Assembly: GCF_034059295.1 (NCBI RefSeq)
Contig: NZ_CP139141.1
Coordinates: 3,951,001-4,015,000, forward strand
Source: Pseudomonas sp. HR96
GTDB lineage: Bacteria; Pseudomonadota; Gammaproteobacteria; Pseudomonadales; Pseudomonadaceae
Reading direction: 5' to 3'
DNA length: 64,000 nt
The stretch's first letter is position 1. The number at the start of each line of letters is the position of its first letter. Positions 26,703 to 36,487 of this stretch are shown here, piece after piece. Both the position numbers and the translations under genes were made by a program. The notes beneath the pieces are model-generated. The model worked only from the letters and a program-made list of their open reading frames with translations. It was not told the DNA's origin and ran no database searches.

Positions 26703-27272
26703 ATGCCTGAAACTTGCGTCGTACCGCCATTGACCGCCGTTCTGTTCGGCCTGAGCGACTGCCTCGTGGACAGCCAGGGCCAGCTGACCGCAGGGGCTGG
26801 ACAGGGCTTGGAGCATCTGCACGAGCAAAAGGTGCCCTGTGTATGGCTTGATCAATTGCAAGCGGGTCTGGTCGAGCAGCGCACAGCGCGGCTGCCAGAC
26901 TGGCTGGCAGGCTGCAACGCCGCCCCCGAACAGCCGCGCTGGCCTTCTGCGCAGGCCTGTTGGCGTGCCTTGCTGGTGGTGGGTGCCGCGCGCCTGGACG
27001 GCTGCCTGTTGGTCAGCGGCGACCGCCTGCTCCTGCAATCGGCACTGGCGGCTGGGCTATGGACGGTTGGGCTGGCCTCAAACGGCGCGCGTGAAGGGCT
27101 GTCCGATAGCCAATGGCTGGCCCTCGACCCGCACGCCCGTGACCTCAAGCGTGGCAAAGCCACCATGGCGCTGTTCGAACTGGGCGTGCATTCGGTCATC
27201 GACCACCTGGAAGAACTCGGCAGCTGCCTGCAGGACGTCGGCCAGCGCCGGCTGAAGGGCGAAAAACCCTGA
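26703..27272 (+). CDS. HAD-like protein without the catalytic aspartates
   Basis: A 189-aa protein similar to the phosphatase-like protein that follows mlaA in P. aeruginosa (as I recall, PA2803). HAD motif I, normally FDLDGTLVDS, reads FGLSDCLVDS: both catalytic aspartates and the Thr are replaced. A cap region is followed by a recognisable Rossmann strand (CLLVSGDRLLLQSALAAGLW) at the motif III/IV position. It is expected to be inactive as a phosphatase and may act by binding. The ATG at 26703 was chosen; upstream codons are in the mlaA promoter region. Confidence 0.65.
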   Translation: MPETCVVPPLTAVLFGLSDCLVDSQGQLTAGAGQGLEHLHEQKVPCVWLDQLQAGLVEQRTARLPDWLAGCNAAPEQPRWPSAQACWRALLVVGAARLDGCLLVSGDRLLLQSALAAGLWTVGLASNGAREGLSDSQWLALDPHARDLKRGKATMALFELGVHSVIDHLEELGSCLQDVGQRRLKGEKP

Positions 27273-27394
27273 TACAACCTTGCCGGCAAGACCGCAGGGG
27301 TTAGCCTACCCTTGATGCATGAGGTCATGGCAAAAGGATCTTTGCCGACCCTGCGTGGTCAATGGCTGTGATCATTAATGAAAGGGAGATCGTC

Positions 27395-27658
27395 ATGCCT
27401 GCCGCCGAACTGCAAAGTCAACTGAACGAAGTGCGCGAGCAGCTCGATCAGAACCCGCCCCTCTCCGAACAAGAGCGTGCCGACCTGCATGAACTCATGG
27501 TGCAGATCGAGGAGCGCATCAAGCTCGAGGCCGCCGTCGGCGACAACGACATCAACACCGGCATCAACCTGGCGGTCGAGCGCTTCGAGGCCAGCCATCC
27601 GAGCCTGGCGATGAGCCTGCGCAACATCATGCAGACCCTGGGCAGCATCGGCATCTGA
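27395..27658 (+). CDS. DUF4404 family small protein
   Basis: An 87-aa acidic, all-helical protein (MPAAELQSQLNEVREQLDQN, ERADLHELMVQIEERIKLEA) ending in FEASHPSLAMSLRNIMQTLG. Heptad-like spacing suggests a coiled coil or helical hairpin. The start has GGGAGA six bases upstream, better than an ATG 33 bases earlier. The function is unknown. It converges on queF with 13 bp between stops. Confidence 0.8.
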   Translation: MPAAELQSQLNEVREQLDQNPPLSEQERADLHELMVQIEERIKLEAAVGDNDINTGINLAVERFEASHPSLAMSLRNIMQTLGSIGI

Positions 27659-27671
27659 AGCGCGCCACCCT

Positions 27672-28502
27672 TTACTGCCGCACCAGGCGCGCGTTGGCCG
27701 GCGCCAGCGCCTCGGTGCTGCGATAAGGGTTGATGTCCAGCCCACCTCGGCGCACGTAACGTGCGAACACTGTCAGCGTCTCAGGCTTGAGCAGGCGTTG
27801 CAGGTCCATGAAGATCCGCTCCACGCACTGTTCGTGGAAGTCCGAATGCTGGCGGAAGCTCACCAGGTACTCCAGCAGGCTGGCGTGATCCAGCGCCGCG
27901 CCACGGTAATGCACTCCGACACTGCCCCAGTCCGGCTGGCTGGTCACTGGGCAGTTGGATTTGAGCAGATGGCTGTGCACGCTCTCCTCCACCACCCGCG
28001 ATTCGTCGCAGCGCAGTAGTTCAGGACGCGGCCGCTCGTAGCCGGTCACTTGAATATCCAGATCGTCGATACACACGCCCGGCATCGCCGTCAGGCCCTC
28101 GGCCTGCACCTCGTCGAGGCTGCGCACACGCACGCCCACCGGCTTGCCGGCAGCAGCGCCAAGGTCCTTGGCCAAGCAGGCGACCAGCTCGGCAGTGCTG
28201 GCGAATGGCGTCTGGTTCAACGAGTTGAGGTACAGCTTGAACGACTTGGACTCGATAATGTTCGGCGAGTCTGCCGGGATGCTGAACTCGCCAATGGCCA
28301 CTACCGGCTTGCCGGAAGGCAGCAGCCAGGACAGCTCGAAGCAGTTCCAGTAATCCACGCCCTGGTAGGGCAGGGTCTCGGCGGTCAGTCCCAGCTCGGC
28401 CCATTTGGTGGAGCGCGGAATCGGGAACAACAAGGACGGGGTGTAGGTGGCAATGTATTCGCTGGCTTTGCCCAACGGTGAATGTTCGGCTGCGGGGTGC
28501 AT
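27672..28502 (-). CDS. queF: NADPH-dependent 7-cyano-7-deazaguanine reductase
   Basis: A 276-aa two-domain (T-fold, long-type) QueF, reducing preQ0 to preQ1 in queuosine tRNA modification. Catalytic Cys184 and Asp191 lie in [15 protein letters not shown]. The NADPH/substrate block [15 protein letters not shown] is at 84-98. The length is that of the E. coli-type enzyme. No other queuosine genes are adjacent. Confidence 0.96.
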   Translation of the reverse strand: MHPAAEHSPLGKASEYIATYTPSLLFPIPRSTKWAELGLTAETLPYQGVDYWNCFELSWLLPSGKPVVAIGEFSIPADSPNIIESKSFKLYLNSLNQTPFASTAELVACLAKDLGAAAGKPVGVRVRSLDEVQAEGLTAMPGVCIDDLDIQVTGYERPRPELLRCDESRVVEESVHSHLLKSNCPVTSQPDWGSVGVHYRGAALDHASLLEYLVSFRQHSDFHEQCVERIFMDLQRLLKPETLTVFARYVRRGGLDINPYRSTEALAPANARLVRQ

Positions 28503-28585
28503 GAGGGAAACCTGACTGAGTGAACAGCCGGGAGTTTATCGGGTTTGGGGGGCACGTGTGAACCTGCGGGTCGGATCAGCCGTGC

Positions 28586-28620
28586 GACCGCTCGGGGGCT
28601 GCGCAAGCCCCCGAGCGGTC
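28586..28620. terminator. Strong intergenic hairpin downstream of lolE
   Basis: A near-perfect inverted repeat with 15-base arms (GACCGCTCGGGGGCT and its complement) begins 5 bp past the lolE stop. There is no T-run, so termination or 3'-end protection is inferred. Confidence 0.6.
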
Positions 28621-28624
28621 GAGA

Positions 28625-29869
28625 TCAGGAATAACGCAAAGCGTGCGCCGGCTCGATCTGCGCCGCGCGCCAGGCGGGGTAGATGGTCGCCAGAAAGCTC
28701 ATGATCAACCCGGCACTGCAGATCAGCAACACATCCTGCCATTGCAGTTGCGACGGCAGATTGCTGATGAAATACACGTCCGAGGTAAAGATGTGCTGCC
28801 CGGTGACGCGTTCGACCCAGCCGACCATGGCGCTGACGTTGAGCGCCGCGATCACCCCCAGGACGCCACCGACCAGGGTGCCGACCACGCCGATCACCGT
28901 GCCCTGGACCATGAAGATGGTCATGATCTGCCGCGGCGTGGCGCCAATGGTGCGCAGGATGGCGATGTCGGCGCCCTTGTCGTTCACCACCATGATCAGG
29001 GTGGCAATGATGTTGAAGGCCGCCACCGCGACGATCATCAGCAGCAGCAGGCCGATCATGGTCTTTTCCATCTTCATGGCGCTGAACAGGCTGCCCTGGG
29101 TATGGGTCCAGTCATCCGCCCGGTACTGGTCGCCCAGCCCGGCGACAATGGCAGCGGACACCTGCGGCGCGGCGTACAGATCCTTGAGCTTGAGCCGCAC
29201 GCTTTGCACCTGGTTGGGCGCCCAATGTTGCATCTGCGCGGCGTCGGCCATGTGGATCAGGGCCATGGAACTGTCCAGTTCGGCCCCCACCTTGAACACG
29301 CCCACTACGTTGAGGCGCTGCATGCGCGGGGTGATGCCGCCGGGCGCTGAGCTGAGTTCGGGCACAATCAGGGTCAACTTGTCACCGATCGACAGGCCGA
29401 AACGGCGCGCAGTGATGTCGCCGATCACCACGCCGAATTCGCCAGGTTGCAGGTTCTGCAGTTTGCCCTGGGTGATGTGGTCAGCCACGATCGACACCTT
29501 GGCTTCCTGAGCCGGGTCGACGCCGCTGATCTGGATTGGCTGCATGGCGCCCTTGTAGGAGAGCATGCCGTCCATTTCGGTAAACGGCACCGCCGCCACC
29601 ACTGCGGGGTTCTTCAGCGCCGCTGCAGCCACCGGCTGCCAGTCGTCCAGCGGCTTGACGCCGGCAATAGTGGCATGGGGCACCATGCCCAGCACCCGCG
29701 AGCTCATCTCGCGCTGAAACCCGTTCATCACCGACAACACCACGATCATCGCCAGGACGCCTAGGCCCAGGCCGATCATCGACGTCATCGAAATGAACGA
29801 GATGAAATGGTTGCGACGCTTGGCGCGGGTGTAGCGCGCGCCAATGAAGATAGCCAGAGGACGGAACAT
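28625..29869 (-). CDS. lolE: Lipoprotein-releasing ABC transporter permease LolE
   Basis: A 414-aa MacB/FtsX-type permease: TM1 near residues 25-47, a large periplasmic domain, and three C-terminal TMs around [21 protein letters not shown]. With LolC and LolD it extracts outer-membrane lipoproteins from the inner membrane and hands them to LolA. The N-terminus ([20 protein letters not shown]) is almost the same as in LolC, reflecting paralogy. The ATG overlaps the lolD stop by one base (TGATG). Its position as third gene of the operon gives the lolE name. Confidence 0.92.
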   Translation of the reverse strand: MFRPLAIFIGARYTRAKRRNHFISFISMTSMIGLGLGVLAMIVVLSVMNGFQREMSSRVLGMVPHATIAGVKPLDDWQPVAAAALKNPAVVAAVPFTEMDGMLSYKGAMQPIQISGVDPAQEAKVSIVADHITQGKLQNLQPGEFGVVIGDITARRFGLSIGDKLTLIVPELSSAPGGITPRMQRLNVVGVFKVGAELDSSMALIHMADAAQMQHWAPNQVQSVRLKLKDLYAAPQVSAAIVAGLGDQYRADDWTHTQGSLFSAMKMEKTMIGLLLLMIVAVAAFNIIATLIMVVNDKGADIAILRTIGATPRQIMTIFMVQGTVIGVVGTLVGGVLGVIAALNVSAMVGWVERVTGQHIFTSDVYFISNLPSQLQWQDVLLICSAGLIMSFLATIYPAWRAAQIEPAHALRYS

Positions 29870-30567
29870 CAGAGCGGCACCAGTTGGCCATCTTCCAGGC
29901 GCAGCACGCGGTCCATCTGCCGAGCCAGGTTGAGGTCGTGAGTCACCACCAGAAAGGCGGTGCGCAGGGAGGTGCTCAGTTCCAGCATCAAGTCCTGGAT
30001 GCCCTGGGCAGTGTGATGGTCGAGGTTGCCGGTAGGCTCGTCGAGCATCACCAGCCCAGGCCGGTTGACCAAGGCGCGGGCGATTGCCACGCGCTGACGT
30101 TCGCCACCGGACAGCTCCGCCGGCTTGTGCTGCAGGCGATGCCCCAGCCCTACCCGCTCCAGCAACGCCGTGGCCCGCTGACGCGCCTCGGGAATCGCGG
30201 TCTTGCCGATCAACAGCGGCATGCACACGTTCTCCAGCGCGGTGAATTCCGGCAGCAGGTGGTGAAACTGGTAGACGAAGCCCAGCGAGCGATTGCGCAG
30301 CAGGCCGCGCGCCTTCTCGTTGAGCGCCGACAGCTCTTCGCCGGCCAGCCAGACACTGCCCTGGCTGGGGGTGTCAAGACCGCCCAGCAGGTTGAGCAGG
30401 GTGCTCTTGCCGGAACCGGAATTGCCAACGATGGCGACCCGCTCACCGGCATGCAGTTCGAGCTGCAGATTGGCCAACACCACGACCGACTCCGGGCCTT
30501 CCTCGTAGGACTTGCCCAGGTTGCGGCAACTCAAGACTGCTTGTTCGTTCATGCCCGACTCACTCAT
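29869..30567 (-). CDS. lolD: Lipoprotein-releasing system ATP-binding protein LolD
   Basis: A 232-aa ABC ATPase: Walker [20 protein letters not shown]-loop [11 protein letters not shown], signature [19 protein letters not shown], Walker [14 protein letters not shown]-switch [14 protein letters not shown] is typical of LolD. The start at 30567 overlaps the lolC 3' end by 8 bases; a second ATG five codons later (30552) is also plausible. It powers LolCDE lipoprotein release. The genes are tightly overlapped: lolC-lolD-lolE. Confidence 0.95.
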   Translation of the reverse strand: MSESGMNEQAVLSCRNLGKSYEEGPESVVVLANLQLELHAGERVAIVGNSGSGKSTLLNLLGGLDTPSQGSVWLAGEELSALNEKARGLLRNRSLGFVYQFHHLLPEFTALENVCMPLLIGKTAIPEARQRATALLERVGLGHRLQHKPAELSGGERQRVAIARALVNRPGLVMLDEPTGNLDHHTAQGIQDLMLELSTSLRTAFLVVTHDLNLARQMDRVLRLEDGQLVPL

Positions 30568-31810
30568 AACGTAGCGCCTCTGCAGGCTGGGTGCGCGCCG
30601 CGCGCCAGGCCGGATACAGGGTTGCAAGAAAACTCAGGACCAAAGCCGCGCCGCAGACCATGTAAACGTCGTCGGCCTGCAATTGCGACGGCAGGTAGTC
30701 GATGAAATAGACGTCGGCGCTGAGAAACTTGTGGCCGATGATTTTTTCCAGCGCCGCGATCGCCGCGCTGACGTTCAGCGCCGCGAGAATGCCCAGTGCC
30801 GCGCCGATGGCAGTACCGACCACGCCGATCACCGTGCCCTGGACCATGAAGATGCGCATGATCTGCCCCGGGGTGGAGCCAAGGGTGCGCAGGATGGCGA
30901 TGTCGCCGCGCTTGTCGTTGACCACCATCACCAGGGTGGAAATGATGTTGAACGCGGCCACCGCGACAATCAGCAACAGCAGCAGGCCGATCATGGATTT
31001 TTCCATGCCGATGGCCTGGTACAGGTTGCCGTGGCTGCGGGTCCAGTCGCGGGCATAGTAATCATGGTCACCAAGCTTCTGCGCCAACTGCCAGGCGATG
31101 CGCGGCGCCTGGAACAAATCGTCGAACTTCAGGCGGATGCCCTGCACCTGACCCGGCTTCCAACGGTGCAGGCGGCCCATGTCCTCAAGGTTGGTGAGGC
31201 CGACGAAGCCGTCGATTTCACCGGCGCCCACATGAAAGGTGCCGACCACGGTAAAGCGCTTCATGCGTGGGAACATACCGGCCGGGGTCACGGTGACTTC
31301 CGGGGCGACGAAGGTGACTTTATCGCCCACGCCGACACCCAGCCGGGTCGCCGCGCGGTCGCCGATCAGAATGCCGAACTCGCCGGCCCTGAGGTCGTCG
31401 AGCTTGCCCTGCTGAATGAAGTTGTCGATGATCGAGACGTTGCGTTCCTGCGCCGGGTCGACACCATTGAGCAGAATCTTCTGCACCTTGCCGTCGTTGG
31501 TCAGCAGGCCCTGCATCTGGGTGAAGGGCGCCACGGCCAGCACTTGCGGGTTCTGTCGCACTTTTTGCGCGAGCGCCGACCAGTCATCGATGGGTTGCGG
31601 CGATTCGATGGTGGCATGGGGCACCATGCCGAGAACGCGAGTGCGCATCTCGTGGTCAAACCCATTCATGACCGAGAGAACCACGATCATGACGATCACG
31701 CCCAGAGCGAGCCCGATCATCGATGTCAGGGAAATGAAGGACACAAAATGATTACGACGTTTGGCGCGGGTATAACGCGCACCGATGAAGACGAAGAGAG
31801 GTCTGAACAT
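30560..31810 (-). CDS. lolC: Lipoprotein-releasing ABC transporter permease LolC
   Basis: A 416-aa permease paralogous to LolE, with the same 4-TM layout: TM1 around [20 protein letters not shown] and C-terminal TMs around [20 protein letters not shown]. The periplasmic domain would hold the LolA-contacting hook. It is the first gene of the operon; the start gives [15 protein letters not shown], as in LolE. It is divergent from a PilZ gene 95 bp away. Confidence 0.93.
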   Translation of the reverse strand: MFRPLFVFIGARYTRAKRRNHFVSFISLTSMIGLALGVIVMIVVLSVMNGFDHEMRTRVLGMVPHATIESPQPIDDWSALAQKVRQNPQVLAVAPFTQMQGLLTNDGKVQKILLNGVDPAQERNVSIIDNFIQQGKLDDLRAGEFGILIGDRAATRLGVGVGDKVTFVAPEVTVTPAGMFPRMKRFTVVGTFHVGAGEIDGFVGLTNLEDMGRLHRWKPGQVQGIRLKFDDLFQAPRIAWQLAQKLGDHDYYARDWTRSHGNLYQAIGMEKSMIGLLLLLIVAVAAFNIISTLVMVVNDKRGDIAILRTLGSTPGQIMRIFMVQGTVIGVVGTAIGAALGILAALNVSAAIAALEKIIGHKFLSADVYFIDYLPSQLQADDVYMVCGAALVLSFLATLYPAWRAARTQPAEALRYE

Positions 31811-31905
31811 GTAGGGGCTTGTTCGGATGAAAGAGGGAACGTCCTTGTGGCGGGGCTCTACCAGCAGCTTTACACTCAGACCACCGCCGCTACCATGGGT
31901 TCGCC

Positions 31906-32490
31906 ATGTCGACACTAGATGAAGAAGAGCGTCGCGAATACTACCGTATCGACGACCGTATCGCACTGGAAATCCGCGTGCTTGGCGACGCCGAAGCCGG
32001 CGAGACCGATTTATTGCAAGATGCTTCGCCGCTGTTCAATCTGCTCAGCGAGCTGCACTTGAGCGAGTTCGAATCCCAGCACCTGCTGCGCCAGGTCAGT
32101 GAAACCGATCGCACACTGGTCAACTTTCTCAAGGCGCAGAACAAACGCATCGATCTGCTCAGCCAGCTGGTGGCGCAGACGCTGACCTCGCGGATCGGCG
32201 AGCCGCAGCCGGTGACCCTGTCCGAGGGCGGCATCACCTTCCGCCAACGCCAGCCACTGGCGCCGCAGACTCCCTTGTCGATCAAGATGGCACTGATGCC
32301 ACAGGCTCTGGGCTTGCTGTTGCGCGCCCGGGTTGTACATTGCTATGACAGCGATGGCGAGTGCGAAATCGGTACCGAATTTGTCGCGATGTCCGATGCC
32401 CAGCGTCAGTTGCTGGCGCGTTACATCCTGCAAAAACAACAGCTGGAACGCCGCCTGGCGCGCGACCAGTCAGAGCTGCCGGTGCCGTGA
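31906..32490 (+). CDS. PilZ domain protein with helical N-terminal part
   Basis: A 194-aa protein beginning MSTLDEEERREYYRIDDRIA, with an RxxxR-like element (REYYR) near residue 10. It then has a helical stretch (LFNLLSELHLSEFESQHLLR) and a PilZ-type barrel (LSEGGITFRQRQPLAPQTPL, ARVVHCYDSDGECEIGTEFV). The second motif (SEGGI) lacks the canonical D/N. It is conserved beside lolCDE in Pseudomonas. c-di-GMP binding is plausible, not certain. The gene runs into the glycerophosphodiesterase gene after 55 bp. Confidence 0.82.
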   Translation: MSTLDEEERREYYRIDDRIALEIRVLGDAEAGETDLLQDASPLFNLLSELHLSEFESQHLLRQVSETDRTLVNFLKAQNKRIDLLSQLVAQTLTSRIGEPQPVTLSEGGITFRQRQPLAPQTPLSIKMALMPQALGLLLRARVVHCYDSDGECEIGTEFVAMSDAQRQLLARYILQKQQLERRLARDQSELPVP

Positions 32491-32545
32491 TCACGGCGCC
32501 GGGCTTGCTCGCCCCCTTCTCCCAGCCTTTTATCAAGGACACGAT

Positions 32546-33268
32546 GTGACCCTAATCTACGGCCATCGCGGCGCCAAGGGCCAAGCCCCGGAAAACACCC
32601 TGACCAGCTTCCAGGAATGCCTCAAGCACGGCGTGCGCCGATGCGAACTGGACCTGCACCTGTCCAGCGACAACCAGTTGATGGTGATCCACGACCCCAC
32701 GCTCAAACGCACCACCGACCGGCGCGGCAAGGTGTCCGAGCACAGCGCCGCCGAACTGGTCACCTACGACGCGCGCCGAGGCGGCCCCGGCTGGGTGCAG
32801 CCCTGCCCCATCCCGCGCCTGGACGAACTGTTCACCCATTGCGATTTCGATCACTGGCAACTGGAAGTCAAGGTCGCTTCACGCACCCGCGCTGCGACCA
32901 CGGTGCTGGCGATTCGCGAGCTGGCTCAGGAGCACGGCCTGCTGGACAAGGTCACCATCACCTCCAGCTCGCGGGAGGTGCTGCGCGCCGCCGCCGAGTT
33001 GACCCCCGACTTGTCACGGGGCTTGGTCGCCGAATACGCCTGGCTCGACCCGCTGAAGGTCGCGCAGAATTATGGTTGCGAGATACTCGCGCTGAACTGG
33101 ACCCTGTGCACCCCCGAGCGCCTGGAAAAGGCTCAGCGCCAAGGGCTGCATGTGTCAGTGTGGACGGTCAACGAGCCGGCGCTGATGCGCAGGCTCGCCG
33201 ACTTCGGCGTCGACAGCCTGATTACAGACTTTCCCGGTTTGGCCAGCGCCACCCTTGGGAATTACTGA
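32546..33268 (+). CDS. Glycerophosphodiester phosphodiesterase
   Basis: A 240-aa TIM-barrel enzyme of the cytoplasmic UgpQ type, with the GDPD signature IYGHRGAKGQAPENTLTSF, metal/catalytic residues in RCELDLHLSSD, and VIHDPTLKRTTD. It has no signal peptide. The start is a GTG with AAGGA six bases upstream; an overlapping ATG two bases earlier is out of frame and runs straight into a stop. It hydrolyses glycerophosphodiesters to glycerol-3-phosphate and an alcohol. Confidence 0.92.
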   Translation: MTLIYGHRGAKGQAPENTLTSFQECLKHGVRRCELDLHLSSDNQLMVIHDPTLKRTTDRRGKVSEHSAAELVTYDARRGGPGWVQPCPIPRLDELFTHCDFDHWQLEVKVASRTRAATTVLAIRELAQEHGLLDKVTITSSSREVLRAAAELTPDLSRGLVAEYAWLDPLKVAQNYGCEILALNWTLCTPERLEKAQRQGLHVSVWTVNEPALMRRLADFGVDSLITDFPGLASATLGNY

Positions 33269-33310
33269 AATCGGTCTCCCCGGCCGGCTCAGGCCACCGG
33301 CCGGAGCCGC

Positions 33311-34705
33311 TCAAAAAAGCCGGTTGAGGCCGTCGTAGGCCGCTACCCGATAGGCCTCGGCCATGGTCGGGTAGTTGAACGTGGTGTTGACAAAGTACTT
33401 GATGGTGTTGAGCTCGCCCGGTTGGTTCATGATCGCCTGGCCGATGTGAACGATCTCCGATGCCTGGTCGCCGAAACAGTGCACACCCAGCACCTGCAGG
33501 GTCTCGCGATGGAAGAGAATCTTCAGCATGCCCACCGGTTCCCCGGAAATCTGCGCCCGTGCCATGCCCTTGAAGAAGGCCTTGCCGACTTCGTAAGGCA
33601 CCTTGGCCTGGGTCAGGTCATGCTCGTTCTGGCCGATCGAGCTGATTTCAGGAATGGTGTAGATGCCGGTTGGCACGTCATTGACGAAGCGCCAGCTGCC
33701 ATTGTCCACCACGCTGCCGGCGGCCGAGCGGCCCTGATCATAGGCGGCGCTGGCCAGGCTCGGCCAACCGATCACATCACCAGCGCCGTAGATGGTCGAG
33801 ACGCTGGTGCGGTAACTTTCATCGACGTCGATCTGGCCGCGGCTGTTGACCTTGATGCCAATGTTTTCCAGGCCCAGGCGGTCGGTGTTGCCGGTACGGC
33901 CGTTGCACCAGAGCAAGGCGTCGGCCTTGATCTTCTTGCCCGACTTGAGGTGCAGCACCACTCCGTGGTCGCTGGGCTCGACCCGCTCGTATTCTTCGTT
34001 GTGCCGCACCATCACATGGTTGTTGCTGAAGTGATAGCTCAGGCCCTGGGAGATTTCTGCGTCGAGGAAGCTCAGCAGCTGCTCGCGGTTGTCGACCAGT
34101 TCGACCATGACCCCCAGGCCGCTGAAGATCGATGCGTATTCGCAGCCAATTACCCCGGCGCCATAGATGATGAGCTTGCGTGGCGTGTGGCTGATGCTGA
34201 GGATGGTGTCGCTGTCGTAGATACGTGGGTGGTGGAAATCGATGTCGGCCGGGCGATAGGGCCGCGAGCCGGTGGCGATGATGATCTGCTTGGCCACCAG
34301 TTTTTCCACGGCGCCATTGCTGCACACCACTTCGATGGTCTGCTCGTCGGCAAAGCTGCCGGTGCCGAAGAACACGTCGACGCGGTTGCGCGCATAGTAG
34401 GCAGTGCGTGATGCGACTTGCTTGCTGATCACCCGCTCGGCACTCTTGAGCACGTCAGGAAAGGAAAACCAGCGCGGCTCGCCAATGGCGCGGAACATCG
34501 GGTTGGTGTTGAACTGAATGATCTGCTTGACCGAGTGGCGCAATGCCTTGGACGGGATGGTGCCCAGGTGAGTGCAGTTGCCGCCGACCTGCTGGCGCGC
34601 ATCGACCATCGCCACCTTGCGGCCTGCCTTGGCCGCGTTCATCGAGGCCCCCTCACCCGCTGGACCGGAACCCAATACCACGACATCGTAGTTGTAGACA
34701 GCCAT
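33311..34705 (-). CDS. sthA: Soluble pyridine nucleotide transhydrogenase
   Basis: A 464-aa FAD flavoprotein of the disulfide reductase family: [20 protein letters not shown] (FAD site), the [17 protein letters not shown] region, [19 protein letters not shown] (NAD(P) site), and a C-terminal dimer domain with [14 protein letters not shown]. In place of the usual CxxxxC redox pair only the first Cys remains (second position Thr), as in SthA. It balances NADPH and NADH in the cytoplasm. The length is standard. Confidence 0.96.
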   Translation of the reverse strand: MAVYNYDVVVLGSGPAGEGASMNAAKAGRKVAMVDARQQVGGNCTHLGTIPSKALRHSVKQIIQFNTNPMFRAIGEPRWFSFPDVLKSAERVISKQVASRTAYYARNRVDVFFGTGSFADEQTIEVVCSNGAVEKLVAKQIIIATGSRPYRPADIDFHHPRIYDSDTILSISHTPRKLIIYGAGVIGCEYASIFSGLGVMVELVDNREQLLSFLDAEISQGLSYHFSNNHVMVRHNEEYERVEPSDHGVVLHLKSGKKIKADALLWCNGRTGNTDRLGLENIGIKVNSRGQIDVDESYRTSVSTIYGAGDVIGWPSLASAAYDQGRSAAGSVVDNGSWRFVNDVPTGIYTIPEISSIGQNEHDLTQAKVPYEVGKAFFKGMARAQISGEPVGMLKILFHRETLQVLGVHCFGDQASEIVHIGQAIMNQPGELNTIKYFVNTTFNYPTMAEAYRVAAYDGLNRLF

Positions 34706-35120
34706 GCGTACTCCTTCAGATCAGGCCGAAAAACCACTCTGGTTTCTCTGGCTCACACGCCGCTGGGCGGCCGCGAAAAATCGGTGTGCAGTCTATACAC
34801 GCAAGATTGCGGCGAACATTACCCCTTGGTCGCGTCTCAAGCAATTTGCCACGCGGAATATTTACCGGCGCGTGGGAGCAAATATGCAGACGAGAATCAT
34901 TTCAGCAACCCGACATCGAATTTACCGGCGCGTAGGCTGGCTATTTGCCCAGCAATCATCATTCCGGCGGCTTTTGGGTTGATCTCCTTGATGATTTACA
35001 CATACTGTTACATATCTGCCTGCGGGTGGTGCGCACATGGAAAGGCGTCTGGAAAGCATAGTCCAGACCGTTACAACCATGGATCTCCTTATAAGACTGT
35101 ATAAAAGTGAGTGCAATTTC
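34706..35120. other. Intergenic region between sthA and the MHS transporter, with a direct repeat
   Basis: A 415-bp divergent gap with no supportable gene; small ORFs here look random. It holds two copies of a 13-base direct repeat (separate entry) and AT-rich sequence near 34990-35015 likely containing the transporter promoter. Confidence 0.45.
34861..34933. repeat. Pair of 13-bp direct repeats spaced exactly 60 bp
   Basis: TTTACCGGCGCGT occurs at 34861-34873 and again at 34921-34933, each preceded by A and followed by similar GG-rich bases. Same orientation; neither lies in a coding region. Possible paired regulator sites. Confidence 0.7.
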
Positions 35121-36410
35121 ATGGCCTCGACCAAAGGCAAAGGCGGCGCGATCTTTCGCGTGGTCAGTGGCAACTTCCTGGAAATGTTCGACTTCATGGT
35201 CTATGGCTTCTACGCCACGGCCATCGCCAAAGCCTACTTTCCTTCGGACAGCGCATTCGCATCGCTGATGCTTTCGCTGGCGACCTTCGGCGCCGGGTTC
35301 CTCATGCGCCCGCTGGGCGCGATCTTCCTGGGCGCCTACATCGACCGGCACGGCCGCCGTCAGGGCCTGATCGTGACGCTGATGATGATGGCTGCGGGCA
35401 CCGTGCTGATCGCCTGCGTCCCCGGCTACGCCACATTGGGCGTCGCGGCGCCGTTGCTGGTGCTGCTGGGTCGCCTGATGCAGGGTTTTTCGGCGGGCGT
35501 GGAGCTGGGCGGCGTGTCCGTGTACCTGGCGGAAATTTCCACCCCAGGGCGCAAAGGCTTCTTCGTCAGCTGGCAGTCGGCTAGCCAACAGGCCGCAGTG
35601 GTGTTTGCCGGCCTGCTGGGCGTCGGCCTGAACCATTACCTGACGCCTGAAGCCATGAGCGACTGGGGCTGGCGCGTTCCCTTCCTGGTCGGCTGTGCCA
35701 TCGTACCGGCGATTTTCATGATTCGTCGCTCGCTGGAAGAGACCCCGGAGTTCGAAGCACGCAAGCATCGCCCGACCTTGGGCGAAGTGATGGCTTCGAT
35801 TCGCAAGAATTTCGGCCTGGTGCTGGCCGGCATGGCACTGGTGGTCATGACCACCGTGTCGTTCTACCTGATCACCGCCTACACCCCGACCTTCGGCAAG
35901 GCCGAGCTGCACCTGTCCGACATCGATACCCTGATTGTCACCGTGTGCATCGGCTTGTCGAACTTCTTCTGGCTGCCGGTCATGGGTACCGTCTCCGACA
36001 AGATCGGACGCAAGCCACTGCTGCTCGGTGCCACCATTCTCGCCATCCTCACCGCCTACCCGGCGCTGTCGTGGCTGGTAGCCGAGCCCAGCTTCGAGCG
36101 CCTGCTGCTGGTAGAGCTGTGGTTGTCTTTCCTGTACGGCTCCTATAACGGGGCGATGGTTGTGGCGCTGACCGAGATCATGCCGGCCGACGTGCGCACC
36201 ACCGGGTTCTCGCTGGCCTACAGCCTGGCCACTGCCACCTTTGGCGGCTTCACCCCAGCTGCCTGCACCTACCTGATCCATGCGCTGGACAACAAGGCCG
36301 CCCCCGGCATCTGGCTGAGCGGCGCGGCGATCCTGGGTCTGGTCGCCACCTTGGTGCTGTTCAAGGGCAACCGTCACGAGCTGCAGACGGCGAAAGCGGC
36401 GCGGGCTTAA
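35121..36410 (+). CDS. MHS-family MFS transporter, citrate/tricarballylate:H+ symporter-like
   Basis: A 429-aa protein with 12 membrane spans. The opening [20 protein letters not shown] and [20 protein letters not shown] are typical of the metabolite:H+ symporter family, closest in my memory to CitA/TcuC. Motif A is [15 protein letters not shown]. The ATG was chosen because the family starts just before GNFLEMFDF; a longer frame from 35037 adds non-homologous residues. No TcuA/TcuB oxidoreductases are adjacent, so tricarballylate use is not supported; a di- or tricarboxylate is the best guess. A bidirectional terminator follows. Confidence 0.87.
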   Translation: MASTKGKGGAIFRVVSGNFLEMFDFMVYGFYATAIAKAYFPSDSAFASLMLSLATFGAGFLMRPLGAIFLGAYIDRHGRRQGLIVTLMMMAAGTVLIACVPGYATLGVAAPLLVLLGRLMQGFSAGVELGGVSVYLAEISTPGRKGFFVSWQSASQQAAVVFAGLLGVGLNHYLTPEAMSDWGWRVPFLVGCAIVPAIFMIRRSLEETPEFEARKHRPTLGEVMASIRKNFGLVLAGMALVVMTTVSFYLITAYTPTFGKAELHLSDIDTLIVTVCIGLSNFFWLPVMGTVSDKIGRKPLLLGATILAILTAYPALSWLVAEPSFERLLLVELWLSFLYGSYNGAMVVALTEIMPADVRTTGFSLAYSLATATFGGFTPAACTYLIHALDNKAAPGIWLSGAAILGLVATLVLFKGNRHELQTAKAARA

Positions 36411-36433
36411 GGGAAAGCGCTGAATCACAGCAC

Positions 36434-36472
36434 AAAAAAAGGCGGGGGCTTGTAAAAGCCCCCGCCTTTTTT
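36434..36472. terminator. Bidirectional terminator between the MHS transporter and gap
   Basis: A ten-bp GC stem (GGCGGGGGCT and its complement) with a short loop, flanked by an A7 run and a T6 run; serves both convergent genes. Confidence 0.9.
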
Positions 36473-36487
36473 ACATCGAGCTAAGGC

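Noticed and set aside
28625..31810. Near-identical starts of LolC and LolE taken as a recent tandem duplication
   Set aside because: LolC and LolE are ancient paralogues in gammaproteobacteria; the sequences differ through most of their periplasmic domains.
33311..34705. Loss of the second redox cysteine in the flavoprotein as a defect
   Set aside because: SthA enzymes normally lack the second cysteine; it is a family trait.
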